Assembly: GCA_045603125.1 (NCBI GenBank)
Contig: JAZULN010000017.1
Span: 1-13,823, forward strand
DNA length: 13,823 nt
Direction of reading: 5' to 3'
Source of the DNA: CAKSFT01 sp045603125
GTDB lineage: Bacteria; Bacillota; Clostridia; UBA1381
The position numbers and the translations under genes are program-made. The notes under the pieces were generated by a model. That model worked only from the letters and a program-made list of their open reading frames with translations, had not been told where the DNA came from and did not search any database. Shown here piece by piece: positions 1 through 6,703 of the stretch. Numbering within the stretch: position 1 is the first letter of the stretch; each line of letters begins with the position of its first letter.

Positions 1-1262
1 ACCGCTTGGCCTCCGACTTCCCAAAGCTCGTCTATCACAGCCTTATCCATAGATAAATTAGACTGAATCTGGTCATAGTAGCCAAGATAGGTGTTGGCAC
101 CAATTCTAACCTCCCCCGAATCCTGCTCAAGCTCTCCCAGAATAATCTTCATAAGCGTGGTCTTTCCCGAGCCGTTAGGTCCCAGCAAGAACACCCTCTC
201 ACCTCTTTTTATCTGAAAATTAACATCAGAAAAAAGACTTTTTTCTGAAAAACTCTTTGAAACATCTGAAATGGTCAGGGCATCATCACCACCGCCCGAT
301 TTTGCTTTAAACTTAAATGTAAAAGAATCCAAAGTCTTTTCAGGCTTTTTTAATCCTTCCTCTAACTTTTCAATAACCTTTAGTTTGCTTTCAGCCGTCT
401 TTATATTCTTTTCTCTGTTCCACCGTCTTTGCTGCTCTACAATCCCCTCTAATCGTTCAATTTCCTTTACGGTGTTGTTGTAATTCCTCTCTTCTGTTAG
501 TTTTTCAATTTCTCTTTGTTTTATAAAGAAACTGTAGTTTCCGTTTTGGGTATAAAGGCTCCCCGATTCCATAGAAAAGGTACGATTTGTAACCCTATCT
601 AAGAAATATCTGTCGTGGGATATTACTATAACTGCACCCTTAAAATTTACTAAAAATTCTTCAAGCCATTCCACCGCCTTGATATCTAAATGGTTTGTTG
701 GCTCGTCTAATAAAAGCAAATCGGAATTTGATAAAAGAATTTTACAAAGTGCAACACGGGTCTTTTGCCCACCCGACAATTTATCTATCGAAAGAGAAAG
801 CTCGTCTTCTGAAAATCCCAGACCAATAAGTGCAGATTTCACCTTATTTTTATAAAAATACCCGTCATTTTCCGAAAGCCTTTCAGATAGATTATTCTGT
901 CTTTTTATCAGTTCATCTAAATCCCCGACTCCGTTTTCTAAGTCATGTCGTATCCGTTCTAATTCCTTCTCAATTTCCATCTGTTCTGAGAATACCTCTA
1001 AAACCTCGTCATACACCGATTTTTTTGACTCAGAAAAGGCGTGCTGGGAAAGATAACCGATTTTTAGGTTCTTATTTTTAAATATATCACCGTCATCGGG
1101 AGTAATTTCCCCGGTTATAATTTTAAAAAGGGTAGATTTTCCTGCCCCGTTTATACCGATAAACCCGATTTTATCCCTAGAATCTATCGAAAAACTAATT
1201 CCCGAAAAAAGCTCTTCACCATTATATACCTTTTCGAGATTATTCGCATTTAATATCATCAT
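1..1262 (-). CDS. ABC-F family ATPase, 3' end beyond the window
   Basis: My translation gives 420 codons in one open frame. The first nucleotide-binding domain has Walker A GINGAGKST (residues 36-44), signature LSGGQ (162-166), Walker B LLLLDEPTNHLD (182-193) and the SHDR switch histidine (215-218). A charged helical linker of about 85 residues follows, then a second Walker A, GPNGSGKTT (361-369). The protein runs off the window before the second signature. Two ATPase domains on one chain, no membrane segments and the DEPTNHLD box mark the ABC-F class, soluble proteins that generally act on the ribosome. It most resembles the housekeeping YdiF/Uup-like members; I see no basis for calling it a resistance determinant. 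ATG at 1262 has a GGG-centred ribosome site 8 nt upstream; a second ATG follows at once at 1259. It starts 13 nt after the SLH/glucosaminidase gene and is probably co-transcribed with it. Class certain, subfamily uncertain. Confidence 0.93.
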   Translation of the reverse strand, partial: MMILNANNLEKVYNGEELFSGISFSIDSRDKIGFIGINGAGKSTLFKIITGEITPDDGDIFKNKNLKIGYLSQHAFSESKKSVYDEVLEVFSEQMEIEKELERIRHDLENGVGDLDELIKRQNNLSERLSENDGYFYKNKVKSALIGLGFSEDELSLSIDKLSGGQKTRVALCKILLSNSDLLLLDEPTNHLDIKAVEWLEEFLVNFKGAVIVISHDRYFLDRVTNRTFSMESGSLYTQNGNYSFFIKQREIEKLTEERNYNNTVKEIERLEGIVEQQRRWNREKNIKTAESKLKVIEKLEEGLKKPEKTLDSFTFKFKAKSGGGDDALTISDVSKSFSEKSLFSDVNFQIKRGERVFLLGPNGSGKTTLMKIILGELEQDSGEVRIGANTYLGYYDQIQSNLSMDKAVIDELWEVGGQA

Positions 1263-1275
1263 TTTTGTGTCCCTT

Positions 1276-2421
1276 TTAAAGCTCTATTTCTCTCATCGGC
1301 ACTATGTACTTATAATATATACTATATCCATAATATAGGTCCGGGCACCACTTTCCGCCAAGTTCGGTTAAGAGTTTTACTGTCCCTGCCCACTTGGTTG
1401 TCTTTGCAGAATAATATCTTCCGTGAGGCTCACCTACAGGCTCCAAACCAATATACGCCGACATATGGTTAAAGTGTGCCCTGACACCGTCTTCAGGTGT
1501 TTCAAAACTTTCGTGGTCATAGGTTTCGTCGCCTGTTGCGTATCTTGTCTTTATGCCTGCCCAGTTATTCTGTTCCGGTAAAACTCTGCCGCCGTATTTT
1601 CCAAAACCTGTCTCCTTTGCGGCCTGGGCATATAAAATTTCAGGGCAAATTCCGGTAATCTCACCATATTCCCAGTAAAGGTCGGCAATGTCTATAAATC
1701 TTTCGTGAGCGCCCCTTGATTTTGCCCACGCCTTTGCCTGTTCCAAAGTCACCGAACTTTCCGACACCAACTCAAGGTCTATCGGCTTTACTCCCAAATC
1801 AAGAGTAATATTTCCGGCCTTACTCTCCAAAACCCTATAGATAAACATACAAGCTTCTGCCCTTGTTAAGAGTTTATCGGGATTTATATTAACACCGTCA
1901 CCCTTCATATATCCTTTTTCAACCGCGATTGACAAGAGATTTTTATAAATAGCCCAAACATCCTCGTGGTCTTCAAAATTTTCCGAAAGGATATCTTTAT
2001 TCAAAAGGTTACCTTCCTTTAAACCCGAAACAAGTACCAAGGATGCCGCAAATTCTTCACGGGTAACCTTTTCTTTAGGATTAAAATATTTACCCCTATT
2101 CGGCATATAATCTCCAAAGACCCCAACATATTTATATGACCAGTCTTCATCTTTAACATCCTTAAAATAATGTATTTTCTCTTCTTCAACATCTGTCTCA
2201 ATTTCGAAGGCTTCAACAAACAGCTTTGCCATCTGTTCACGTGTTAAGTTATCATCCAAAGCAAGCTCTCCGTCGCCAACGCCGTGCATAATCTCATTTT
2301 CCACGCAGTATAAAACCGCATCTTTTGCCCAGTCGTACTTTTCAGGAATTTTTATTGCGTTTACGCTAAGAGTGTTCATCGTTAAAGCCAAAGTTAAAAC
2401 CAATGGTAGTTTTTTTATCAT
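1276..2421 (-). CDS. secreted SLH-repeat glucosaminidase (peptidoglycan hydrolase)
   Basis: 381 residues. Residues 1-22 form a signal peptide: MIKK, a hydrophobic core and a VNA cleavage site. Three S-layer homology-like repeats follow at about 28-75, 84-133 and 149-198, each ending in a TRE/TRA-type helix (LTREQ at 59, VTREE at 119, LTRAE at 185). SLH repeats anchor exported proteins non-covalently to wall polymers. Residues 225-381 look like a glucosaminidase domain of the LytG/GH73 kind: ILYAQAAKETGFGKYGG holds the likely catalytic E270, followed by NNWAGIK and a YYGYSIYYKYIVPM tail. Inferred role: a wall-anchored hydrolase that cuts the glycan strand in growth or separation. ATG 2421 has a GAGGTGG ribosome site 7 nt upstream and sits behind a good promoter. 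The gene is followed 13 nt later by the ABC-F gene. Domain assignment is firm; exact bond specificity is not visible. Confidence 0.88.
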   Translation of the reverse strand: MIKKLPLVLTLALTMNTLSVNAIKIPEKYDWAKDAVLYCVENEIMHGVGDGELALDDNLTREQMAKLFVEAFEIETDVEEEKIHYFKDVKDEDWSYKYVGVFGDYMPNRGKYFNPKEKVTREEFAASLVLVSGLKEGNLLNKDILSENFEDHEDVWAIYKNLLSIAVEKGYMKGDGVNINPDKLLTRAEACMFIYRVLESKAGNITLDLGVKPIDLELVSESSVTLEQAKAWAKSRGAHERFIDIADLYWEYGEITGICPEILYAQAAKETGFGKYGGRVLPEQNNWAGIKTRYATGDETYDHESFETPEDGVRAHFNHMSAYIGLEPVGEPHGRYYSAKTTKWAGTVKLLTELGGKWCPDLYYGYSIYYKYIVPMREIEL

Positions 2422-2464
2422 TTTTTCGCCACCTCGTTCATTTTAATTATAATCTTACTATTTT

Positions 2465-2493
2465 ATTATATACTCTTTCGGCATTTTTTTCAA
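2465..2493 (-). promoter_or_regulatory. sigma-A-type promoter of the SLH glucosaminidase gene
   Basis: Reading the minus strand, TTGAAA (2493-2488) and TATAAT (2470-2465) are separated by exactly 17 nt. The -10 is perfect and the -35 matches consensus at five of six bases. Transcription would start near 2458, leaving a leader of about 37 nt that includes the GAGGTGG ribosome site. It lies directly downstream of the terminator of the preceding carboxypeptidase gene, as expected for a new transcription unit. Confidence 0.8.
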
Positions 2494-2514
2494 TAACTGT
2501 AGTCAAAATGTAAT

Positions 2515-2550
2515 AAAAAAACTACTGTTATAGATATTATAACAGTAGTA
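2515..2550 (-). terminator. intrinsic terminator after the D-Ala-D-Ala carboxypeptidase gene
   Basis: ACTACTGTTATA (2521-2532) and TATAACAGTAGT (2538-2549) form a perfect 12-bp stem around a 5-nt loop. On the minus strand the stem begins a few bases after the stop codon at 2555 and is followed by six Ts (2520-2515). The plus strand also has a T-run after the stem, so it could act in both directions, but no plus-strand gene needs it. Confidence 0.9.
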
Positions 2551-2554
2551 TTTT

Positions 2555-3679
2555 TTACAGTGTGAAAAAGTCACCTAAAACCCCTAAAAAGAACTGAAAA
2601 AATCCTTTTTTCCCGATATCATCTTTTGCAACCAAGTCTTTAACGCCCAAAACCTCATCATTTAGCATAAACTTCACTTCGCCTAGTTTTTCCCCTTTTT
2701 TTACCGGCGCCGAAATCTCCTCCGGGGTCTCAACTAAAACCTTAACATTGTTTTTCTGACTTTTATCAATCAGAATTGAACAATCATCAGAAGTTAATTC
2801 CACACAATCATTTACACCCTTTAAAACTCTGATTTTACCAATCTTTTTGTCATCATCGAATGCTTTTTCCAAAGTATAGTTTGCAAAGCCAAAATCAAGA
2901 AGTGCTCTTGCACCGTTAAATCTATCATTAGAGGTTGGGGCACCAAGAACAACAGCGATAAGCCCTAACCCGTCTCTTTTTGCCGTTGCCGATATACAGC
3001 ACCCCGCCCCCGATGTCGAGCCAGTCTTTAGTCCATTTGCCCCGCTATAAAATCTTATTAGTTTATTTGTATTTGAAAGTTCATATTTATCGTTATTCAT
3101 CCGCCCGGTCCAAATCGTAGTATATTCAAAAATCTTTTCATGTTTCATAAGCTCTCTGCTCATAATCGCCACATCTCTTGCCGATGAAAAATGTCCTTCT
3201 GCGTCAAGGCCATTAGTATTTTTAAACTGAGTATTTACCATCCCAAGCTCACCTGCTCTTTGGTTCATCAGCGAAACAAATGCCTCTTCACTGCCCGTTA
3301 AGTATTCTGCCATAGCAACACATCCATCGTTTGCCGACGCCACCGCAATGCCTTTTATAAGCTCGGATACGGTTAGCTCTTCACCGGATTCCAAAAACAT
3401 CGTCGAGCCGCCCATACTCATGGCATTTTCGCTCACCAAAACCACATCGTCTATGCCGATTTTTCCACTGTCAAGGCTTTCCATAATCAAAAGCAAGGTC
3501 ATAATCTTTGTAACACTTGCAATCGGAAGTTTTTCATCTGCCATATTCTCAGCCAAAACCTCGCCTGTTGACTGTTCCATCAAAATCATAGACTTGGCAT
3601 TAACATCTGGCGGTGTACTTGCCGACACTGTGGTATTAAAAAAACAAACAGCACATAATATTGATATAAGTTTTTTCAT
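2555..3679 (-). CDS. D-alanyl-D-alanine carboxypeptidase (low-molecular-weight PBP, DacF/PBP5-like)
   Basis: 374 residues. This serine peptidase trims the terminal D-alanine from peptidoglycan stem peptides outside the membrane. A signal peptide ends at VSA (residue 20). The three active-site motifs of the S11 family are intact: SVTK (55-58, nucleophile S55), SAN (114-116) and KTG (217-219). A beta-rich C-terminal PBP5-type domain follows at about 280-350. The last 18 residues (GFFQFFLGVLGDFFTL region) form an amphipathic aromatic helix, the usual membrane anchor of this family. ATG 3679 has AAAGGAG 8 nt upstream. It lies 76 nt after the dehydrogenase gene; I see no terminator and no convincing promoter in that gap, so it may belong to the same transcript. 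B. subtilis has several paralogues (DacA, DacB, DacF); I cannot say which one this corresponds to. Confidence 0.95.
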   Translation of the reverse strand: MKKLISILCAVCFFNTTVSASTPPDVNAKSMILMEQSTGEVLAENMADEKLPIASVTKIMTLLLIMESLDSGKIGIDDVVLVSENAMSMGGSTMFLESGEELTVSELIKGIAVASANDGCVAMAEYLTGSEEAFVSLMNQRAGELGMVNTQFKNTNGLDAEGHFSSARDVAIMSRELMKHEKIFEYTTIWTGRMNNDKYELSNTNKLIRFYSGANGLKTGSTSGAGCCISATAKRDGLGLIAVVLGAPTSNDRFNGARALLDFGFANYTLEKAFDDDKKIGKIRVLKGVNDCVELTSDDCSILIDKSQKNNVKVLVETPEEISAPVKKGEKLGEVKFMLNDEVLGVKDLVAKDDIGKKGFFQFFLGVLGDFFTL

Positions 3680-3755
3680 GGTTATTACTCCTTTTATAAT
3701 TACCTGACTATATATCTATATTCTACTGTTTGTTTTTTTAAAATATTACCTAAAA

Positions 3756-4706
3756 TTATAAATCGACTCTGTTTCTGATTTCACCCCTAAAAAATGCTTC
3801 AATATTTTTTCTGATTTCCGAAATGCATCTCATTCTCGATTCATACGAGCCCCACGCCATATGCGGGGTAAAAATTGTATTTTCGTTATGTAGGATTTCA
3901 TTAAAAGGCGAATCTTCGGTTAGCGGCTCAACGGTATAAACATCGGTTGCAAAACCGCCAATACTTTCATTTTTTATAGCATCGGTAACTGCTTTTTCGT
4001 CGATTACCGCACCTCTTGCAACATTTACCAAAATCGCCGACTTTTTCATTTTGGATATCATGTCATCACTTATAATCCCTTTGGTTTCCTCTGATAATGG
4101 CAGATGCACACTTATAATATCAGACTTTTTCATAACTTCTTCTAAAGTTACGCATGCCTCATCTTTCACCGGTGTCTTTTTAAAATACAGAACCTTCATC
4201 CCAAAAGCCTTTGCCACCTCGGAAACTTTCTTTCCGATGTTCCCCATGCCAACTATGCCCCAACACATAGAGCTTAGTTCATGATAGGTTGGCTTTAGGT
4301 GATTTTGCACGCCACTTTTTGTATATTCACCACTCGTTACGTGTTTATGATATTTCTCAAGATGCATAATAAGTGAAAGTGCTAACGAAACGGTAAGCTG
4401 GGCAACGCTGTCGGTGGAATATCCGCATACATTTGCCACCGCAATCCCATGATTTTTACAGTATTTCACATCTATATTATCAAACCCTGTTGCGGCAACG
4501 CAGATGAGTTTTAAGTTTTTAGCATCCGATAAATTATCGCTATTTAATTTTACTTTATTTAAAATTATAACGTCGGAATCCCCTATATTTTCTGCCACTT
4601 TCTCGGGTGGAGTTCGTTCAAATACCGTAACATCACCCATTTCGGTAATAACCGAGATATCTAAGTCATCGCCAAGGGTATTTCGGTCTAAAACTGTAAT
4701 CTTCAT
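3756..4706 (-). CDS. D-2-hydroxyacid dehydrogenase (NAD(P)-dependent 2-ketoacid reductase family)
   Basis: 316 residues, normal for the family. It has a Rossmann fingerprint GMGNIG (153-158) and the catalytic triad of the family: R231 (in NVARGAVID), E260 (in DVYTVEPL) and H282 (in TPHMAWGS). Members reduce 2-keto acids such as glyoxylate, hydroxypyruvate or pyruvate to D-2-hydroxy acids; the substrate cannot be read here. The second beta strand ends VLYFKK (172-177) and lacks the acidic residue typical of NAD-specific members, so NADPH use is possible (inference). I chose ATG 4706, not the in-frame ATG 4721, because GGAGG lies 8 nt before 4706 and because this start overlaps the thioesterase stop in an ATGA, implying translational coupling. 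It has no N-terminal ACT or other regulatory domain, so it is not a long-form SerA. Confidence 0.9.
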   Translation of the reverse strand: MKITVLDRNTLGDDLDISVITEMGDVTVFERTPPEKVAENIGDSDVIILNKVKLNSDNLSDAKNLKLICVAATGFDNIDVKYCKNHGIAVANVCGYSTDSVAQLTVSLALSLIMHLEKYHKHVTSGEYTKSGVQNHLKPTYHELSSMCWGIVGMGNIGKKVSEVAKAFGMKVLYFKKTPVKDEACVTLEEVMKKSDIISVHLPLSEETKGIISDDMISKMKKSAILVNVARGAVIDEKAVTDAIKNESIGGFATDVYTVEPLTEDSPFNEILHNENTIFTPHMAWGSYESRMRCISEIRKNIEAFFRGEIRNRVDL

Positions 4707-5137
4707 TCTTCTTCCCTCCATAAAAGGCTATCTAACTTTTCCCACATAGCATAAGCTTTTTTCTTAAGGTTTACTGGCTTAAAATCCGTGTCTACAAACC
4801 CGTGTTTGGTGTATCCTGTGGTCATTAGTTTATTGTCACTTTTTCTGTAGACTTCATATTCAAACTTACACTTACAAACCCCCATTTCGGTAAGTTTACA
4901 GGTGACTATCGCTTCTTCCTCGTAGGTTAGCCCGGCATAATATTTTGCGTGAGTTTCAGTTAGAGGCATTAAAATGCCCGAGGCTTCCATCTCGCTATAG
5001 CTTCCGCCAAATTCTTTTATAAAATCCGTTCTTGCAACTTCAAACCAAGGATAATACCTTGAGTGGTGGACTATCCCCATGCGATCGGTTTCTGCATATC
5101 TAACTGTTAAATATGTTTTTGTCATTAACTCTTTCAT
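4703..5137 (-). CDS. hotdog-fold acyl-CoA thioesterase (4HBT/YbgC-like)
   Basis: 144 residues, a single hotdog domain. The N-terminal block RYAETDRMGIVHHSRYYPWFE (from residue 13) carries the family signature: D18 at the catalytic Asp position of 4-hydroxybenzoyl-CoA thioesterase relatives, then the H/Y-rich start of the long helix. Such enzymes hydrolyse acyl-CoA or acyl-ACP thioesters in the cytosol; the acyl chain is not predictable from sequence. ATG 5137 is preceded by AAGGAAAG at good spacing; the later ATG 5125 lacks one. The ribosome site stands only a few bases after the pfkA terminator, leaving no space for a promoter between them. Expression must come from read-through or from a promoter inside pfkA. 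It overlaps the dehydrogenase gene by 4 nt (ATGA). Confidence 0.9.
   Translation of the reverse strand: MKELMTKTYLTVRYAETDRMGIVHHSRYYPWFEVARTDFIKEFGGSYSEMEASGILMPLTETHAKYYAGLTYEEEAIVTCKLTEMGVCKCKFEYEVYRKSDNKLMTTGYTKHGFVDTDFKPVNLKKKAYAMWEKLDSLLWREEE
4715..4719 (-). promoter_or_regulatory. ribosome binding site that fixes the dehydrogenase start
   Basis: GGAGG on the minus strand lies inside the last codons of the thioesterase gene, 8 nt before ATG 4706. It makes 4706 the better start over the in-frame ATG at 4721, which would place this site within the coding sequence. Confidence 0.75.
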
Positions 5138-5153
5138 ATACTCTTTCCTTTCT

Positions 5154-5183
5154 AAAAAGGGGCGTCCTCCGACACCCCCTTTT
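5154..5183 (-). terminator. intrinsic terminator of the mtrB-pfkA unit, directly before the thioesterase ribosome site
   Basis: The arms 5171-5183 and 5154-5166 pair over 13 bp (two G-U pairs) around a GGAG loop. The stem core is GGGG/CCCC and the 3' arm ends in a run of five Us. It starts 5 nt after the pfkA stop codon (5189). The U-run is followed immediately by AGAAAGG, the start of the thioesterase ribosome site, so it also acts as an intercistronic attenuator if transcription reads through. Confidence 0.9.
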
Positions 5184-5188
5184 AAAGC

Positions 5189-6163
5189 TTATATACTTAA
5201 TTTTATTGCCAAGTCAATCAATTCTTGTGGAACATCCTTTTTCATATTTAATCCTTCTTCAATGTCCACATCTATAACATCATTCTTTTGCATACATACA
5301 ATTCTATTTGACTTACCTTCAAGCAAAAGCTCCACAGCTCTAGTACCCATTCGGCTTGCCTCAACTCTATCGCGAACTGTAGGGCTTCCGCCTCTTTGAA
5401 CGTGACCGATTACTGTATGTCTTGACTCAATGCCTGTTGCCTTTTCAATTTGCTTTGCCATTTCAGCCACACCGCCAACACCTTCTGCAACAATTATAAT
5501 TGTGTGCTTTTTACCTCTCGCCTTACCCTCAAGGATTGTTGAAATAATGTCTGTATCAAAGTCAAATTTTCGCTCTGGGATCAACACTACTTCTGCACCA
5601 CAGGCAATAGCCGCATAGATTGCGATATATCCTGCGTGTCTTCCCATAACCTCGATTAAGTTACATCTGTCATGACTGGAAGATGTGTCACGGATTTTAT
5701 CGATTGCTTCTTTTACGGTGTTAAGACATGTATCAAACCCGATTGTATACTCACTGCAGGCAATATCATTATCGATTGTGCCCGGTATTGCGACTGTTGG
5801 GAGTCCGGCTCTTGATAAATCTCTTGCACCTCTGAAAGATCCGTCACCGCCGATTACAATAAGGCCGTCGAGTCCATGTTTTTTGGCAATTTTAGCACCC
5901 TTCAATACGCCGTCCCATTCCTTAAATTCAAGACATCTCGCAGTTTGTAAAATAGTTCCGCCCTTTTGCAGAGTTTCGCCAACACTTCTTGCCTGCATAT
6001 CCTTAAATTCTTCGTTTAATAGTCCATGATAGCCGTGTTGAATACCTACCACTTCAATTCCGTGGTAAATTGCGGTTCTTACCACCGCACGAATAGCCGG
6101 ATTCATTCCCGGTGCGTCTCCACCGCTTGTTAATACGCCGATTTTCTTTATATTATCCCCCAT
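5189..6163 (-). CDS. pfkA: ATP-dependent 6-phosphofructokinase
   Basis: 324 residues. It phosphorylates fructose 6-phosphate to fructose 1,6-bisphosphate, the committed step of glycolysis. Visible motifs are SGGDAPGMN (13-21), GGDGS (105-109), PGTIDND (127-133, catalytic D131), MGRHAGYIA and HVQRGGSPTVRDR. The glycine in GGDGS and the glycine in PGTIDND are the ATP-type residues; PPi-dependent enzymes usually carry Asp and Lys there. Length fits the bacterial homotetrameric ATP-PFK. I chose ATG 6163 rather than 6172 because AAGGA is 8 nt from 6163, whereas it abuts 6172. It is the last gene of the mtrB unit, 18 nt after the DUF2007-like gene, and is followed by a strong terminator. A pyk gene, often next in this neighbourhood, is not present. 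Confidence 0.97.
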   Translation of the reverse strand: MGDNIKKIGVLTSGGDAPGMNPAIRAVVRTAIYHGIEVVGIQHGYHGLLNEEFKDMQARSVGETLQKGGTILQTARCLEFKEWDGVLKGAKIAKKHGLDGLIVIGGDGSFRGARDLSRAGLPTVAIPGTIDNDIACSEYTIGFDTCLNTVKEAIDKIRDTSSSHDRCNLIEVMGRHAGYIAIYAAIACGAEVVLIPERKFDFDTDIISTILEGKARGKKHTIIIVAEGVGGVAEMAKQIEKATGIESRHTVIGHVQRGGSPTVRDRVEASRMGTRAVELLLEGKSNRIVCMQKNDVIDVDIEEGLNMKKDVPQELIDLAIKLSI

Positions 6164-6167
6164 ATAA

Positions 6168-6176
6168 CTCATCCTT
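6168..6176 (-). promoter_or_regulatory. ribosome binding site that fixes the pfkA start
   Basis: AAGGATGAG on the minus strand lies just upstream of ATG 6163, with 8 nt between AAGGA and the start. The alternative ATG at 6172 overlaps this motif and has no other ribosome site. Confidence 0.65.
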
Positions 6177-6181
6177 TTTTA

Positions 6182-6376
6182 TTAAATTTCCATATCAATT
6201 ATGATACCATGTGCTTCTTTTACTTCGCTTGCTGGAACGAGTATCTCAAAACAATATTCATCATTTTCTGAGTTTCTTACTCTCTTATTTTTTGCGATAA
6301 TTCCCGCCGACTCAAGCATAGCTTTTACTTTTAAAGCTTCTTCAAGCTTTTGCGATATATAAACTAAAGTCCACAT
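6182..6376 (-). CDS. small DUF2007-like protein, putative signal-transducing domain
   Basis: 64 residues. The pattern is an N-terminal strand (WTLVYIS), a helix rich in Ala/Leu/Lys (about 10-24), a GIIAKNKRV strand, an EYCFEILVP strand and a final helix (SEVKEAHGII). This beta-alpha-beta-beta-alpha layout and the 'LVP..E...A' ending resemble PF09413/DUF2007, a ferredoxin-like fold named putative prokaryotic signal transducing protein. Related short genes in Clostridia sit beside pfkA and are often mislabelled 'glutamate decarboxylase'; there is no PLP lysine motif or room for such an enzyme here. It starts 6 nt after the mtrB stop, so it is probably translated from the same message. No signal peptide or membrane segment. 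Function unknown; the family assignment is from pattern recall and should be treated as moderate. Confidence 0.75.
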   Translation of the reverse strand: MWTLVYISQKLEEALKVKAMLESAGIIAKNKRVRNSENDEYCFEILVPASEVKEAHGIIIDMEI

Positions 6377-6382
6377 ATTATC

Positions 6383-6613
6383 CTACTCTTTCCCCGCTTT
6401 GACCTGCCCGTGCTTTGTATAAATATTTGCTTCGCCTTTAATTTTTACAGCCGAAGTCGTTTCGGTAAATTGTGCAACATAGACCTCACCCTTATCCAAT
6501 TTTTCAATGTGGTGAAATCTTGTGTTGGCACCTCTTGTAAGACCCATTATTGTAACTCCGTCTTCTAAAGCCTTAATTACAATATAATCGTTCAATAAGT
6601 TTTCGTTTTCCAT
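6383..6613 (-). CDS. mtrB: TRAP, tryptophan-activated RNA-binding attenuation protein
   Basis: 76 residues, against 75 in B. subtilis TRAP, and alignable end to end. TRAP forms an 11-subunit ring that, with tryptophan bound, wraps RNA carrying (G/U)AG repeats and shuts down trp genes by termination or translation block. The RNA-contacting Lys-Lys-Arg set is present as K38, K57 and K59 (the last conservatively changed). The tryptophan-pocket segments GLTRG (24-28) and AQFTE (47-51) are intact, as are FHH (33-35) and EKLDKGEV (37-44). An in-frame ATG at 6673 exists, but its extra 20 residues match nothing in the family and overlap the promoter; ATG 6613 has AAAGGGA at good spacing and gives the family length. 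It is the first gene of a unit with the DUF2007-like gene and pfkA. No trp genes and no convincing TRAP target site are in the window. Confidence 0.93.
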   Translation of the reverse strand: MENENLLNDYIVIKALEDGVTIMGLTRGANTRFHHIEKLDKGEVYVAQFTETTSAVKIKGEANIYTKHGQVKAGKE

Positions 6614-6644
6614 AACTTTTCCCTTTCTTAGATAACCACCCAAT

Positions 6645-6673
6645 ATTTTACACCATATCCTAGAGAAAATCAA
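6645..6673 (-). promoter_or_regulatory. probable sigma-A promoter of mtrB-DUF2007-pfkA
   Basis: On the minus strand TTGATT (6673-6668) and TAAAAT (6650-6645) are 17 nt apart, in the 90-nt gap between dnaE and mtrB. The -10 differs from consensus at one base and the -35 at two. The expected start near 6638 gives a leader of about 25 nt ending in the mtrB ribosome site. This supports separate control of the mtrB-pfkA block from the hprK-dnaE block. Confidence 0.65.
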
Positions 6674-6703
6674 GAGATTTTTAAAAAATTGTTAAAAATT
6701 TAT

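Noticed and set aside
1..1262. ABC-F antibiotic resistance determinant
   Set aside because: Nothing in the visible part, such as a long interdomain extension of the resistance subfamilies or mobile-element context, supports this; a housekeeping member is more likely.
3348..3707. Open frame of 119 codons on the plus strand
   Set aside because: Antisense to the N-terminal half of the carboxypeptidase, whose active-site motifs are intact; no ribosome site or known motif.
3698..3732. Cluster of CAG/UAG triplets in the leader of the carboxypeptidase gene, a possible TRAP target given mtrB nearby
   Set aside because: Only about five triplets are present, with spacings of 0, 4, 5 and 1 nt instead of the regular 2-3 nt over 7-11 repeats that TRAP needs. 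No link to tryptophan metabolism.
5189..6163. PPi-dependent phosphofructokinase
   Set aside because: Both diagnostic residues are the ATP type: Gly in GGDGS and Gly in PGTIDND.
6614..6673. Longer form of TRAP starting at ATG 6673
   Set aside because: The extra 20 residues overlap the promoter, have no family counterpart, and ATG 6613 has the better ribosome site and yields the normal TRAP length.
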